A DNA stretch of 64,000 bases, taken from Silene latifolia. Taxonomy: Eukaryota > Streptophyta > Magnoliopsida > Caryophyllales > Caryophyllaceae. Of this stretch, positions 9,914 through 19,781 are shown piece by piece. A program made the translations under genes and the position numbers. The notes beneath the pieces are model-generated. The model had not been told where the DNA came from and ran no database searches. It was given only the letters and a program-made list of their open reading frames with translations. Within the stretch, counting starts at the first letter, position 1; each line of letters starts with the position of its first letter. The stretch is from positions 51,326,293 to 51,390,292 of the forward strand of contig NC_133528.1 in the NCBI RefSeq assembly GCF_048544455.1. Direction: 5' to 3'.

Positions 9914-11204
9914 GTGTGGTAGAAGATGGTTCTGCCAGTGTGGTGGGAAGCAGTAGGAGGGGGAATTCAGATGGCCTTGGGAGCACATATAACTGTGGTG
10001 TGGCAGATTCTAACGTGGAGGTCGTCTCAAGGTTTATGAAGGCTAACAAATCACTGTGTGCAAAGATGTTGACCATGAGGAAACAAGTGCTTGACTACTG
10101 CCTATTGGACGACCACAGTTTCCCATTAGAGTATGTTTCGTGATATCTTTGTTTCTTAAAGAGTGTGATATTGTTTTCAGAGTAGTGTGATATTGTTTGC
10201 ACTATTTAAATTTGATGGTACTTTTATTTTATCATAACTGCTATTTTTTGTGATACTGTTTCTTAAGGGATGTGATATTGTTTTTAGAGAGGTGTGATAT
10301 TGTGTGCACTATTTTAATTTGGTTTGTGTTAATGTTTGGAGCAGTGAGGTGGTTGCCAAATTCAGTAATGATCAATATCTTGTCAGAAACGATATATTAT
10401 CGTTGCTTCCAAATGAGCATGTCAGTAGCAATGTGATTGAATGTTGGTCCCTCATTCTGAACCATATTGAGCACACAGAAAAATGTGAAACAAGTGTGAT
10501 GTTTTTTGGGATTCGATACATGGTAAGCTGTCCATTTAGTTTGATTAAATATAATCACTCTTTAAAACAAAAATAGGACTTGTAACATATATATTCAAAA
10601 TAGGAAATTAAAACCGAAGGAGCTAGAGACAGGGAATTGATTAAAGAAAAGATGTTCGAAGAATGGGACGAATTCATTAGAAGAAACACAGTTCCCTGTA
10701 ACCTGCAAGCAGATCTGGTTTTTATTCCAATGGTATGGAAAGAGCATTATTTCTGTGTTTGTATAAATTTCAAAACCGAGACAGTGGAAGTGCTGGACAA
10801 CACAGAGTACCCCGACTAGGAGCAAACACAAATACACAAAGTTGCAGATTTGGTGGTATGATTAATTGATAGTTCTTTAAAGTATTGCTGTATAGTAACA
10901 TTGAAATAATGGATTTCTGTGTTTGTGAAATTATTACTAATGGTGAACCGTAATATTGTAGGCGGAGCACATGAGTGACTACTTAGCAAAGAAGAACGTG
11001 GAAAGAGCAGATGATATAATAACGTTTGATGTTGTCAACATCAACTTCCCTTGGCAAAAGACAGAGATGAACAATACTGAGTCTGGGAACTTCTTAATGA
11101 TGCACATGATTCGATATGAGGGTGTAATGTTTGAAGCCGACCTGAACCAAAAAGTGTATAGGCGATACTATCGGCTAGAAATGGCAAAGCAACATTGCTT
11201 TTAG
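9914..11204 (+). pseudogene. Ulp1-like protease unit 2, catalytic Cys replaced by Ser
   Basis: This repeats unit 1 exon by exon: RKQVLDYCLLDDHSFPLE, then VVAKFSNDQYLVRNDILSLLP and NVIECWSLILNHIE (10344-10521), then LVFIPMVWKEHYFCVCINF with His at 10745-10747, and VEVLDNTEY with Asp. A TAG stop follows at 10817-10819. The next exon (10962-11204) has FPWQKTEMNNTESGNFLMMH, where unit 1 has LDCGLFMM. The nucleophile position is TCT (Ser) at 11082-11084 in place of TGT (Cys), and the preceding Asp is Glu. Exon order and intron positions suggest tandem duplication of a whole Ulp1 unit. The unit is predicted to be proteolytically dead even without the stop. Confidence 0.72.
10138..10343 (+). repeat. 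intron with GTGATATTGTTT repeats (unit 2)
   Basis: About six GTGATATTGTTT-like units between a GTATGT donor and a GGAGCAG acceptor, at the position equivalent to a unit 1 intron. Confidence 0.7.
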
Positions 11205-11439
11205 TGACATAAATGAGAACAGAACACCTTTGATCGAAAAAGTAAAAGAATTTTCAGATGGGAAGGATGAAATATGGAAGACATTGAAGCAACAGAGGAA
11301 GAACAACGAAAAGGCGAAAGGGAAGCAGAAAGAGGAAGTACCAATGGCAGAAGTTCAAACAAAAGAGAATGCTGATGTTGTTGTGGAGGAGACAAATAAA
11401 GAAGATGTTAGGAAACTTGACAAAGGAGGATTGTACTAA
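11205..11439 (+). pseudogene. charged C-terminal tail after Ulp1 unit 2
   Basis: An open stretch after the stop at 11202: SDINENRTPLIEKVKEFSDG, then Lys/Glu-rich helix-like sequence to a stop at 11437. It resembles the tail after unit 1 (LIEKVKEF against VTNLNEIKGTLLPK) in position and charge, not in clear sequence. Confidence 0.45.
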
Positions 11440-11679
11440 GAAACCGATTATTAACACAGAATTGCCAATTCTTCGGCAATCTCCTATGAAAAGGTAAAAA
11501 CAATTTACAGTTGTATATACAAAAAGATAGATAGTAATTAGGACAAAGGTGTCCAGAAATAATAAATGACTGTTGGTATGGATATGCTTTACAGAGGAGC
11601 TGATTCCGGAAAAGATGGTGAAGATCGTAGGAACGAGCCCACAGTAACATACAAACGTGGTAGGATTAAGACCGATGCT

Positions 11680-12201
11680 AAAGTGTGATATTATTTCACG
11701 TTTGGTGTGATATTGTGTAATAGTTGCTGTGATATTGCTTCTCAATATCACACAGGGCTAAAACAATACCACACTGTTTACTTTTAAATATCACTATGGA
11801 TATGGATTGTTAAATCTCACGTTGATATTGTTTTTAGAATGTTGTGATATTGTTATATATACAGGTTGATATTGCTTCTCAGTATCGCACAGTATGTTAA
11901 ACAATATCACTTGGATGTCTAAACAATATCACAATATGAATATGTTAGTTTAAGTCTTACGTTGATATTGTTTTCACTATGTTGTGATATTGTTGTGTAC
12001 ACAAGTTGATATTATGTTAGAAAACTGCAGAAGCATATTATGAACTGCCATATTTTGACAACACACAAAACACCAGATGTGAAAATCTTAAAGCAAAAGG
12101 CATATATAGTAGTCCTGATGTAGTGATACTGTTTAGAGTAAGATGTGAAATATATAAATGTAAGGTGTGATATTGTTTCTCAGTATCAAAAAATACAAAA
12201 A
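11680..12201 (+). repeat. GTGATATTGTTT cluster downstream of the Ulp1-like gene
   Basis: About 15 copies in both orientations (GTGATATTG and CAATATCAC), some in facing pairs such as 11728-11755. Ends at the gypsy-2 insertion. Confidence 0.8.
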
Positions 12202-12206
12202 CAAGA
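12202..12206. repeat. target-site duplication CAAGA, left copy (gypsy-2)
   Basis: Identical to 21827-21831 immediately after the 3' LTR. Confidence 0.95.
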
Positions 12207-13609
12207 TGATGCGTGTCTTTTATATAAGGTTTTCACCTCATTTTTACACGCATTTCTGTGCTTTTTATGTAGCATCTGGCTACAAATACCCCCGAATATT
12301 CTACTTTGGTCCGTTTATTGTAATTTGCAGGAATTGACTGAAGAGAAGCTAAATCGAGCCTTAACTGTCCCAATTGCATGCATTCATGGAAATAAGGAGC
12401 TGGAGCTTGGAAATCTAACACTTGGAAGACGCATGAGCCGAGTAGGGGAAGCAACTCAAGGTCTAACGTGCCTATGTAGCTCGATCGAGTGGTTAACTGC
12501 TCGATCGAATGCTTATTACACTCAAGATTGATCGATCGAGCTGGTTGAGGGGTCGATCGAGGAGTTTATGCTAGTGGTGCTCGATCGAGTGGGTCACATC
12601 TGCTCGATCGAGTGGTTCGGTGATGATATTGCTCGATCGAGTAGATTATTCTTGCTCGATCGAGTGGTGTCGTGTGTTTTAGTTAATTTCCGCCTAATTA
12701 TTTATGGGCTTTTGTAATCAGTCCATAGATTAGGTTTGAGAGTGAATTTTAGTATAAGACTGGAGAGGAGTAATTACGTGAAAAAGCTCTCTTCACTTCG
12801 TTCATTTTTTCGACGCGACTTTTGTGACTATTCCTTGGATTCTACTCTCTACACTTTGATACTCGGATTCGGTATTATCAATCTAGTTTATTTCTTAATC
12901 TTATTTACTGCTTTTAAATCCTTCTTCTCTTTGTCTTATAATTGTTCAATCGGTTTCTTAATAGTTTTTCCATCATGCTTAGTTTTAATTATTTGGTTAT
13001 TGTAATTGTTAATCCGACGATTATGAGTAGCTAATTTCCCTATGCTAAGACTATAGGGGATCCATAATATTAAGGGAGAGTAGTCGATTTACTAGGTTAA
13101 TACTGGTACCGTCTTTGTTGTTAAAATGCTACAAATAATTGTAATTGCCTAATTGAGTCGACGCAATTAGACCCTTATTCTTAGTGGACCTTGACCTGGA
13201 CCGAAAGGTTGGAAGAGCGGACTAGTAGCGAACAATAGAGTATTGCAAAGCGAGGGCGAAAGTTAAACTGTTTACACTTTAGGGTGAATTAAGGACCGAA
13301 AGGTGACGTTCGCTACCCCTTAGACCGTACTGCATTGACCCGGGACCTAGATTACTCGACCAGATGATTATGGTGAACCGTTTGTCTTAGCTATTCTCCT
13401 TTATCTGTTAAACTCCTTCCGTTTATTTCTCTTTTCCTCATCCTCTTAGTTTAGAAATCACAATTTATAAACCCCCAAATTGGTTACCTTGACGAACCTA
13501 GTTTTAGTAGACAATTTCCTACCTCTCTGTGGATTCGACCCGACTTCCCTAGCTATATTAGTTGGAGCCAGTTGGTTATTTTTTTGACAGTGCGACGACA
13601 GACGTGACA
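12207..13609 (+). repeat. gypsy-2 5' LTR
   Basis: Starts TGATGCGTG, ends ACGTGACA; near-identical to 20427-21826. The TCGATCGA array is at 12480-12663, and a putative TATA-like word (GTATAAGA) sits near 12752, so the array is again upstream of the likely promoter. Confidence 0.96.
12480..12663 (+). repeat. TCGATCGA array in the gypsy-2 5' LTR (8 sites)
   Basis: CTCGATCGAG-type sites begin at 12480, 12500, 12531, 12552, 12580, 12603, 12632 and 12655: spacings 20, 31, 21, 28, 23, 29, 23. Sums of neighbouring spacings stay at 49-52 bp. Confidence 0.95.
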
Positions 13610-13614
13610 AATTT

Positions 13615-13630
13615 TGGCGCCGTTCCGGGA
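13615..13630 (+). other. primer-binding site, eroded tRNA-Asp type (gypsy-2)
   Basis: TGGCGCCGTTCCGGGA against the full TGGCGCCGTTGCCGGGGA of gypsy-1: two G residues are missing. Five nt inside the LTR. Confidence 0.85.
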
Positions 13631-13763
13631 GGTGGCGCATATTTGTTGCTTTAATTAAGTTTGTCTCTCGTCTCAGGGAATTTATTCCTTGAGACCGATC
13701 TCATTTTTTTGCAAAGTTTGATCAGTTGCAGGTTAACTTTTGCCTCGGAAGTTTATTTGCAAG

Positions 13764-14531
13764 ATGCCTACGATTACAGAGCATACAGAGCCGTGTGGTA
13801 GATGTGGCGAGGAAGGACATGACCTTTATGAATGTGTAGCAAGTATAGAGCGCGCCTTTGCTTACAAGAAGTACAAGCAAGGGGTTCCTTTTTCTCAGCT
13901 ATATGAAGAGATAAAGAGCGTTTCTACCCCTTCTACGCCAGTACCACAACCGGTCTCTCCCTCTGCAAGAGAAGAAATTGCCGAGTTGAAATCCATTATG
14001 ATGAGTATGTCAAAGATGTCAAAGAATCGAAACGGTTATATCGAATTGAAAGAACAAGTCGCGCAGTTAACATTCGCGACAGACCAAGCCAAACTTCTTC
14101 CAAATTGCGATCCAGCCAGTGCGATGAATTTTCAAAATGACCTTATTCATGAAGAAGACGAGGTTTTGACAGCTGATGATGACTCAGATGATGATCTAGA
14201 GGAGTTTTTGCAGGAAATACTTGCTGCGTGTGCAGTAACCACTCGATCGAGCAACTCATCTACTCGATCGAGCGGTTCTAATCATCCAGTCACTCGATCG
14301 AGTGACAACGGTGCTCGATCGAGAGGTGCAAAATTCCAAGACGGTCGATCGAGTGACACTATTACTCGATCGAGCAACTATGCTGAAGAAATCACTCGAT
14401 CGAGTGAAGAACAAGGTCGATCGACTGATAAAAGTACTCGATCGAGTACTTCAAGTGGCGGAAATTCTAATTTACTATCTAACACCGCCACCGTGTCATC
14501 TTCCCCCCTTTGTGGAGACGTCACGCATTGA
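13764..14531 (+). CDS. gag-like protein with N-terminal zinc knuckle and TRSS repeats (gypsy-2)
   Basis: 255 codons from ATG 13764 (the frame is open from 13740). The zinc knuckle CGRCGEEGHDLYEC is at residues 11-24, then a YKKYKQG segment, a Ser/Pro linker, a short heptad-like helix (EIAELKSIMMSMSKMS), an acidic stretch, and nine RSS/RST/RSR repeats encoded by the TCGATCGA array. The frame stops at 14529, before the protease. Ty3/gypsy Gag normally has a capsid domain before the knuckle; only about 130 bp lie between PBS and start, so it is absent. The Asp/Glu-rich plus TRSS part suggests a disordered, possibly phosphorylated segment (inference). Confidence 0.75.
   Translation: MPTITEHTEPCGRCGEEGHDLYECVASIERAFAYKKYKQGVPFSQLYEEIKSVSTPSTPVPQPVSPSAREEIAELKSIMMSMSKMSKNRNGYIELKEQVAQLTFATDQAKLLPNCDPASAMNFQNDLIHEEDEVLTADDDSDDDLEEFLQEILAACAVTTRSSNSSTRSSGSNHPVTRSSDNGARSRGAKFQDGRSSDTITRSSNYAEEITRSSEEQGRSTDKSTRSSTSSGGNSNLLSNTATVSSSPLCGDVTH
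14242..14446 (+). repeat. TCGATCGA array in gypsy-2 gag (9 sites)
   Basis: Sites begin at 14242, 14263, 14293, 14314, 14344, 14365, 14395, 14416 and 14437: spacings 21, 30, 21, 30, 21, 30, 21, 21. All are multiples of three and all are read as (T/A/G)-R-S-(S/T/R), a 7/10-residue alternation. Confidence 0.96.
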
Positions 14532-14742
14532 TAAGGGTAAAGAAAAGGTTGCGGGACCGCTCATCGCTACGCTGCAGTACCCTTCCCAAGTCGTCGAAGG
14601 ACGCAAAGATCGAGCAACGAGACGGTAAGTTCGTGGACATCGTGAAGAACCTCCAGTAACTGTCCCTTTTTCCGAACTTGTTACTCGGTACCCACTTACG
14701 CTAAGTTTATGAAGGATATCGTGACGCGTAAGAGAAATTTGA

Positions 14743-15273
14743 GTGAATTTGAGACGATTTCATTCATGGAAGAGTCTAGTAACTTCTTTGTTAAATAAGG
14801 CCCCTCCAAAAATGAAAGACCCGGGCAGCTTTTCTATTACTTGTGTCATAGGTAATACGGTTATTGATAAGGCCCTTTGCGATTTAGGTGCCAGTGTTAG
14901 TGTCATGCCCCTTCCTGTCTGCAAGAAACTGAAGATGAGTCACTTCAAAGTGACTAACATTACCCTACAGATGGCTAATAGATCTGTTAGGAGACCCTTA
15001 GGTGTCTTAGATGATGTGCCTGTGAAAATAGGCAAGCTTTACATCCCAGTAGATTTCATTGTTTTGGATATAGCTGAGGACACCCGGACCCAAATTATCT
15101 TAGGAAGACCATTCCTTTGTACAGCTGGGGCCGTTATTGATGTCAAACAAGGGCGTCTGACTCTTGCAGTAGGGGATGACGCTATCACATTTAGTTTGCC
15201 CAGTACTTTAGCCAACCCAATGATAGAGGACACTTGCTATTCGGTCGATATCATTGATGAGTCTATTTATTGA
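14743..15273 (+). CDS. retropepsin-like protease (gypsy-2)
   Basis: An open frame whose conserved part starts at about residue 17 (SLLNKAPPKMKDPGSFSITC). Next come IGNTVIDKALCDLGASVSVMP, with the active-site Asp in the DLGAS form usual for Athila-type proteases, then VDFIVLDIAEDTRTQIILGRPFL, the flap and second strand region. It processes Gag-Pol in active elements. The frame ends at 15271 and RT continues in another frame, so pol is interrupted. The 211 bp between the gag stop and 14743 hold degenerate linker sequence. Confidence 0.85.
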   Translation: MNLRRFHSWKSLVTSLLNKAPPKMKDPGSFSITCVIGNTVIDKALCDLGASVSVMPLPVCKKLKMSHFKVTNITLQMANRSVRRPLGVLDDVPVKIGKLYIPVDFIVLDIAEDTRTQIILGRPFLCTAGAVIDVKQGRLTLAVGDDAITFSLPSTLANPMIEDTCYSVDIIDESIY

Positions 15274-16273
15274 CTTCTGGTCGGGTTCTTTTATGAAGGA
15301 CCCACTGGAAGCTCTCATGCTTTTTGATGAGTGTGCAGATAGCCTAGAGGACGATGACGCTGCGTTGGATTTACTTGTTGATGATTTGGATGAGCATGAC
15401 GGAGAGCAGGTGGAACAAATGATCAGCACTCTTTGCTCCATTGAGGTAAAGGTACCGGAACGTAAGCCTCTCCCTTCTCATCTTAAATATGCTTTCTTAG
15501 ACGATACAGAGCAATATCCAGTCATTGTCAGTGCCAAGCTTAGTGATGAGCAGCTGACCTCCTTGTTAGTTGTACTTAAGAAAAACAGGAAGGCAATGGG
15601 CTATTCACTGGATGATATCACGGGGATTAGTCCCGACATTTGTATGCACATGATAGAGCTGGAGGAGGATCACAAACCTTGCAGACAAGGTCAGCGCCGG
15701 CTGAACCAGAAGATGCAGGATGTTGTGATGACTGAGGTAATGAAGCTGCTGGATGCAGGTATTATTTATTCTGTCGGTAATTCTAAATGGGTGAGTCCAG
15801 TACAGGTGGTCCCGAAGAAAGGAGGGACAAATGTAGTTAAGAATGAGAAGAATGAATTAATACCTACTCGAGTAGTAACTGGTTGGCGGATGTGCATAGA
15901 CTACAGACAGCTAAATGCCGCCACTAAGAAAGATCACTTTCCCCTTCCTTTTATTGATCAAATGGTAGAAAGGTTAGCTTCTCATAAGTTTTTCTGCTAT
16001 TTAGACGGGTATTCAGGGTTCTTTCAGATCCCTATCCACCCAGACGATCAGGCCAAGACTACATTTACCTGTCCTAAGGGCGTTTTTGCGTATCGCAGAA
16101 TGCCTTTTGGTTTGTGCAATGCCCCTGCCACCTTCCAAAGGTGTATGATGGGGATATTTTCAGAGTATATTGAGTCTATCATGGAAGTTTTTATGGATGA
16201 CTTTAGTGTATATGGAAGTGATTTTTCTGACTGTCTATCTAACCTTGAAAAAGTGTTGCAGTATTTGTATTGA
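15254..16273 (+). CDS. reverse transcriptase (gypsy-2), N-terminal and palm
   Basis: 339 codons. An acidic PR-RT linker precedes RT motifs: KWVSPVQVVPKKGG, WRMCIDYRQLNAATKKDHFP, FFCYLDGYSGFFQIPI (first catalytic Asp), FAYRRMPFGLCNAPATFQRCM, and FMDDFSVYG with the catalytic pair at 16196-16201 (FMDD at 16190-16201). Copies the element RNA into DNA in active relatives. A frameshift at about 16265 ends the frame within the connection to RNase H. Complete palm, so decay is recent. Confidence 0.92.
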   Translation: MMSLFIDFWSGSFMKDPLEALMLFDECADSLEDDDAALDLLVDDLDEHDGEQVEQMISTLCSIEVKVPERKPLPSHLKYAFLDDTEQYPVIVSAKLSDEQLTSLLVVLKKNRKAMGYSLDDITGISPDICMHMIELEEDHKPCRQGQRRLNQKMQDVVMTEVMKLLDAGIIYSVGNSKWVSPVQVVPKKGGTNVVKNEKNELIPTRVVTGWRMCIDYRQLNAATKKDHFPLPFIDQMVERLASHKFFCYLDGYSGFFQIPIHPDDQAKTTFTCPKGVFAYRRMPFGLCNAPATFQRCMMGIFSEYIESIMEVFMDDFSVYGSDFSDCLSNLEKVLQYLY

Positions 16274-17075
16274 GGTTAATCTTGTGCTGAACTGGGAGAA
16301 GTGCCACTTTATGGTCAACGAGGGAGTTGTCTTAGGGCACTTGGTTTCTGATAGGGGAATAAAAGTTGACAAAGCAAAGGTGGAAGTGATTCAGCAATTA
16401 CCACCTCCTGTTAATGTTAAGGGGGTGAGGAGCTTCCTTGGTCACGCCGGTTTTTACCGCCGGTTTATCAAGGATTTCTCCAAAATTGCTAAACCACTCA
16501 CACAATTGCTGCTTAAGGATGCCCCTTTTGTGTTTACTGACGCTTGTCTTTCTGCTTTTAACAGGTTAAAGCAGGCCTTAGTCTCCGCACCGATCATACA
16601 GCCTCCCAATTGGGACTTGCCGTTTGAGATCATGTGTGACGCGAGTGACTATGCACTAGGAGCGGTGCTTGGCCAGAGGAAAGACAAAGCCTTGAATGCT
16701 ATTTACTATGCGAGCCGAACTCTGGATGAGGCTCAAGTGAAGTACACTACCATCGAGAAGGAGAGTTAGCTGTAGTTTATGCCTTAGAGAAGTTTCGTAC
16801 TTACTTAGTTAGGTCGAAGTCACTTTGTTTTTTTACCGACCATGCAGCTTTGAGGCATCTCCTTGCTAAGAAGGAGGCTAAACCACGGCTATCGAGATGG
16901 ATACTCCTTCTTCAGGAGTTTGATTTGCAGATTAAGGATAAGAAAGGAGCCGAGAACGTTGTAGCTGATCACTTGTCGCGGTTGATGCGACAAGAAGGGG
17001 AAGATCCTCTACCCATTGATGATTCTTTTCCTGACGATACTTTATTCTCATTGTTGTGTAGTCTATTGTTAACCA
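16274..17075 (+). pseudogene. RT thumb and RNase H (gypsy-2), frameshifted
   Basis: From the next frame: LNWEKCHFMVNEGVVLGHLV, GVRSFLGHAGFYRRFIKDFS, then RNase H starting FEIMCDASDYALGAVLGQ (catalytic Asp) and [21 protein letters not shown] stop at 16767 marks another frameshift. The rest continues in a third frame as [26 protein letters not shown] (second Asp) and [11 protein letters not shown], the end motif typical of Athila RNase H. Removes RNA from RNA-DNA hybrids in active elements. Confidence 0.85.
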
Positions 17076-17081
17076 AGAACC

Positions 17082-17779
17082 TTGGTATGCGATATAGCTA
17101 ACTTCGTTGTCAGTGGCGAGCTGCCGCCTGACCTTTCTCATCAGCAAAAGAAGCAGTTTCTATATAACGCTAAGCAGTACTTCTGGGATGACCCTTACTT
17201 GTTTAAGGAATGTGCAGACGGTCTCTACAAACGGTGTATTCCGCAGTGGGAGACCAAAATAGTCCTGGAAGGCTGTCACTCCTCTTCATATGGTGGTCAC
17301 CACGGTCCATCGCGCACCGTGGCTAAGGTACTTCGATCTGTTTTTACTTGGCCTTCTTTGTTTCTGACGCTAAGTCTTTTGTTTCAGCTTGTAATGCTTG
17401 CCAACGATCAGGGAACATTTCGAAGAGACATGAGATGCCACAAAACGGCATCCTAGAGGTTGAGGTTTTCGATGTCTGTGGCATTGATTTCCAAGGACCG
17501 TTCCCGTCCAGTAAAGGTAACAGGTACATCTTAGTAGCTGTAGACTATGTGTCAAAATGGGTTGAGGCAATTGCTTCACCTCATTGCGATGGTAAGACCG
17601 TGATAAAGATGTTTAAAAAGATCATATTCCCCCGTTTTGGTGTCCCTAGGGTCGTCATTAGTGATGGGGGGATGCATTTTAAGGAAAAGAAACTCACTTC
17701 CATACTGTCTAGAGTTGGTGTCCAACACGGGCGTGGTTTGGGGTATCATCCCCAAACTAGTGGTCGCAGAGGTCTCTAA
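17082..17779 (+). pseudogene. integrase core (gypsy-2), frameshifted
   Basis: Begins with the pre-integrase region ([34 protein letters not shown]2 of the HHCC finger). A frameshift near 17345 leads to [19 protein letters not shown] (CC of the finger) and the core: [14 protein letters not shown] (first Asp), [14 protein letters not shown] (second Asp), GYHPQTSG. A second frameshift near 17763 moves the catalytic Glu (AEVSNRE) out of frame. Inserts cDNA into the host genome in active relatives. Confidence 0.87.
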
Positions 17780-17785
17780 TCGTGA

Positions 17786-18373
17786 GTGAAAGAGATCTTG
17801 TCTAAGGTAGTTTCTAAATCACGGAAAGACAGGAGTCTTAAGCTATATGACACATTATGGGCTTATAGAACTGCCTTTAAGACACCAATTGGTGCATCAC
17901 CTTATAGGTTAGTTTATGGGAAATCGTGTCACTTACCTGTTGAGCTGGACTGTAAGGCCTGGTGGGCAATTCGTGAGCTTAATTATGATCCTAAATTGTG
18001 TGGTCAGAATCGTCTTTTGCAGCTAGATGAATTAGAGGAGTTTAGGCTTAATGCCTATGACAGCTCGCGCATTTACAAGGAAAAGACGAAGAGATGGCAT
18101 GACAAGAGAATCCTACCTCGGGAGTTTCATGTCGGGCGAAGGTCTTTGTTGTTTAATGCCCTACGAGACTATTTCTGGCAAGTCAAGTCCGGATGGAGTG
18201 GTCCATATACGGTGACGGATGTTACCAAATTTGGATCCGTAGAACTTGAAGATTCCGAGGGTCATAGATTCAAGGTGAACGGCCAATATGTGAAGCATTA
18301 CCACGAGGCGAGTGAAGCGGACAACCGCGTTGAAGTCTTGCGCTTCGACGAGCTCGACGCGCCAGTTATTTGA
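17786..18373 (+). CDS. integrase C-terminal region (gypsy-2)
   Basis: Open in one frame: [40 protein letters not shown] (Athila-type signature), [20 protein letters not shown], then the SH3-like barrel [20 protein letters not shown] and VNGQYVKHY. No chromodomain follows, which fits Athila/Tat rather than chromovirus lineages. Ends at a TGA at 18371. Start position is set by the upstream frameshift, not by a real initiation codon. Confidence 0.85.
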   Translation: MKEILSKVVSKSRKDRSLKLYDTLWAYRTAFKTPIGASPYRLVYGKSCHLPVELDCKAWWAIRELNYDPKLCGQNRLLQLDELEEFRLNAYDSSRIYKEKTKRWHDKRILPREFHVGRRSLLFNALRDYFWQVKSGWSGPYTVTDVTKFGSVELEDSEGHRFKVNGQYVKHYHEASEADNRVEVLRFDELDAPVI

Positions 18374-18555
18374 TGCCAGAAAGGTCGTGCGGGACCTCTT
18401 AAACCAGCGCTCTCCGGGAGGCAGCCCGGACTGTTTTATTTGTACTCTTGTTGAACTATTTGTTTTTCTTTAGCTTTACGTTGAACTTTAGACGCTGTTT
18501 TATGAACCTCTTTTGTACTTTCCTTGCTCTTATGCGGCTTTTGCAGGGTAAAGTA

Positions 18556-18790
18556 CTCGATCGAATGATTGTGTGTTCGATCGAGCACTTTCTGATGCAG
18601 CTGTTACTCGATCGAATGATTGTGTGTTCGATCGAGCGCTTTCTGATGCAGCTGTTACTCGATCGAGTGATATGTTCCTCGATCGACCAGGTCCAAACCC
18701 GTGCTTACTCGATCGAGTGATTCTTCACTCGATCGAGCTCTCCCAATACACCGGTTCACTCGATCGAGCTGTTCCAGGCGCTCGATCGAG
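18556..18790 (+). repeat. TCGATCGA array in the gypsy-2 3' UTR (10 sites)
   Basis: Sites begin at 18556, 18576, 18607, 18627, 18658, 18678, 18708, 18728, 18759 and 18781: spacings 20, 31, 20, 31, 20, 30, 20, 31, 22. The first two 51-bp units are near-identical in sequence; the rest share only the core. Confidence 0.96.
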
Positions 18791-18959
18791 TAGTTATGAT
18801 CTCCAGCTGCTGTTTTATGTCTATGGAGCCACTGCTTGACTTTCTTTGACCTCCCATATTCATGGTCGGTTTGGGGAGGTCCCTCCTTAAGACGTTTTGT
18901 AAGTTTCCCGACTCCGCCTCTCCTTTTCCTTTCAGTTTGCATTTCTTTCCCTATTTTTA

Positions 18960-18979
18960 GTACAATGAGGACATTGTAC
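18960..18979 (+). other. perfect hairpin before an internal PPT-like word
   Basis: GTACAATG-AGGA-CATTGTAC: 8-bp stem, 4-nt loop, immediately followed by GGTTTGGTTTGGGGAGG. A similar ...CAATGAGGACATTG... element is familiar from Athila 3' regions; its role is unknown. Confidence 0.7.
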
Positions 18980-19657
18980 GGTTTGGTTTGGGGAGGTATG
19001 CATCCATATCTGTGTCTGCATGTTTCATTGCATTTCTGCTTCCATATTTATTATTTTCGCATGCATCGTTGTTTGTTTCATAAAATCCAAAAAAATTTCA
19101 AAATTTCATGTTTAATTTGAGTCGGAACGTTTGAACATTGACGCTACATTGAATCCTTATTTGAGCCCTGCATATTCTTGACACCTAGTTGGCGTGATTA
19201 TGTGCATAATCTACGAGTTTTTGTTCCTTCCTTACCTGAACGAATAGACTGGATTCACTATGTCGGCAAGCTACATTACATTCTGAGGCTAGAGCTTTAT
19301 AAACTGGTGACACTCATGACCGGTTTCATTTAGGATGTGAGTAGTACTCTCTCTAAGACATGTAACATCAATTTGCATAAGCATGAGTCTAGTCTTCTTA
19401 ATACCTGTATGCATTCGGTTTGTGGATGGTGACACGTGTTAGGAGAGGCAGTCCCCTTTATTTCATTCTACCCATGAGCCTCGCATAGCCAAATTGCCCT
19501 TTTTGTCCTATCAACTACTTTCTATAATACTTCCTACCCTAGCTGAGCTAGTAATGAGTAGTTCTTGGAATGTATCTTTGCGATATGGTTATTTCATCTG
19601 ATTTCAGAAGATGGTGGAAGAGTTGAAGGGAAAGAAAGAAAGAAGGAAATTGTCGAA

Positions 19658-19781
19658 TTGTTGAAAAGAAAACAAAAAGAAAGAAAAAAAAAAAAAAAGA
19701 GAACGAGAAATGCGGAAAAAAAAAAGGAAAAAAAAGAAAAAAAAAAAAAGGAAAAGAAAAGAAAACAGAAAGATTATTTTT
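19658..19781 (+). repeat. A/G-rich low-complexity tract
   Basis: Over 100 bases of nearly pure A and G. The Lys-rich reading frame over it is a low-complexity artefact. Confidence 0.9.

Larger units (their letters stand above)
5512..11439 (+). pseudogene. Ulp1-like (C48 family) protease gene of MULE-B, multi-exon, decayed
   Basis: Assembled from exons in order: basic N-terminus, DUF1985-like globular domain, acidic linker, Ulp1 unit 1, basic tail, Ulp1 unit 2, Lys/Glu-rich tail. Ulp1-type cysteine proteases cut SUMO or related modifiers. In plants they are often carried by MULEs with an N-terminal domain of this kind. Introns with GT...AG ends separate exons, and several hold GTGATATTGTTT repeats. 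Stops and frameshifts near 6222, 6625, 7365, 7450, 8360 and 10817 make it non-functional as one protein. Unit 1 keeps the catalytic His, Asp and Cys; unit 2 has Ser for Cys. Parts are listed separately. Confidence 0.75.

Noticed and set aside
12736-13005. 89-codon hydrophobic ORF in the gypsy-2 LTRs (also 20956-21225)
   Set aside because: Inside LTR U5/R sequence, AT-rich, no start context or domain; its identity in both LTRs reflects LTR identity.
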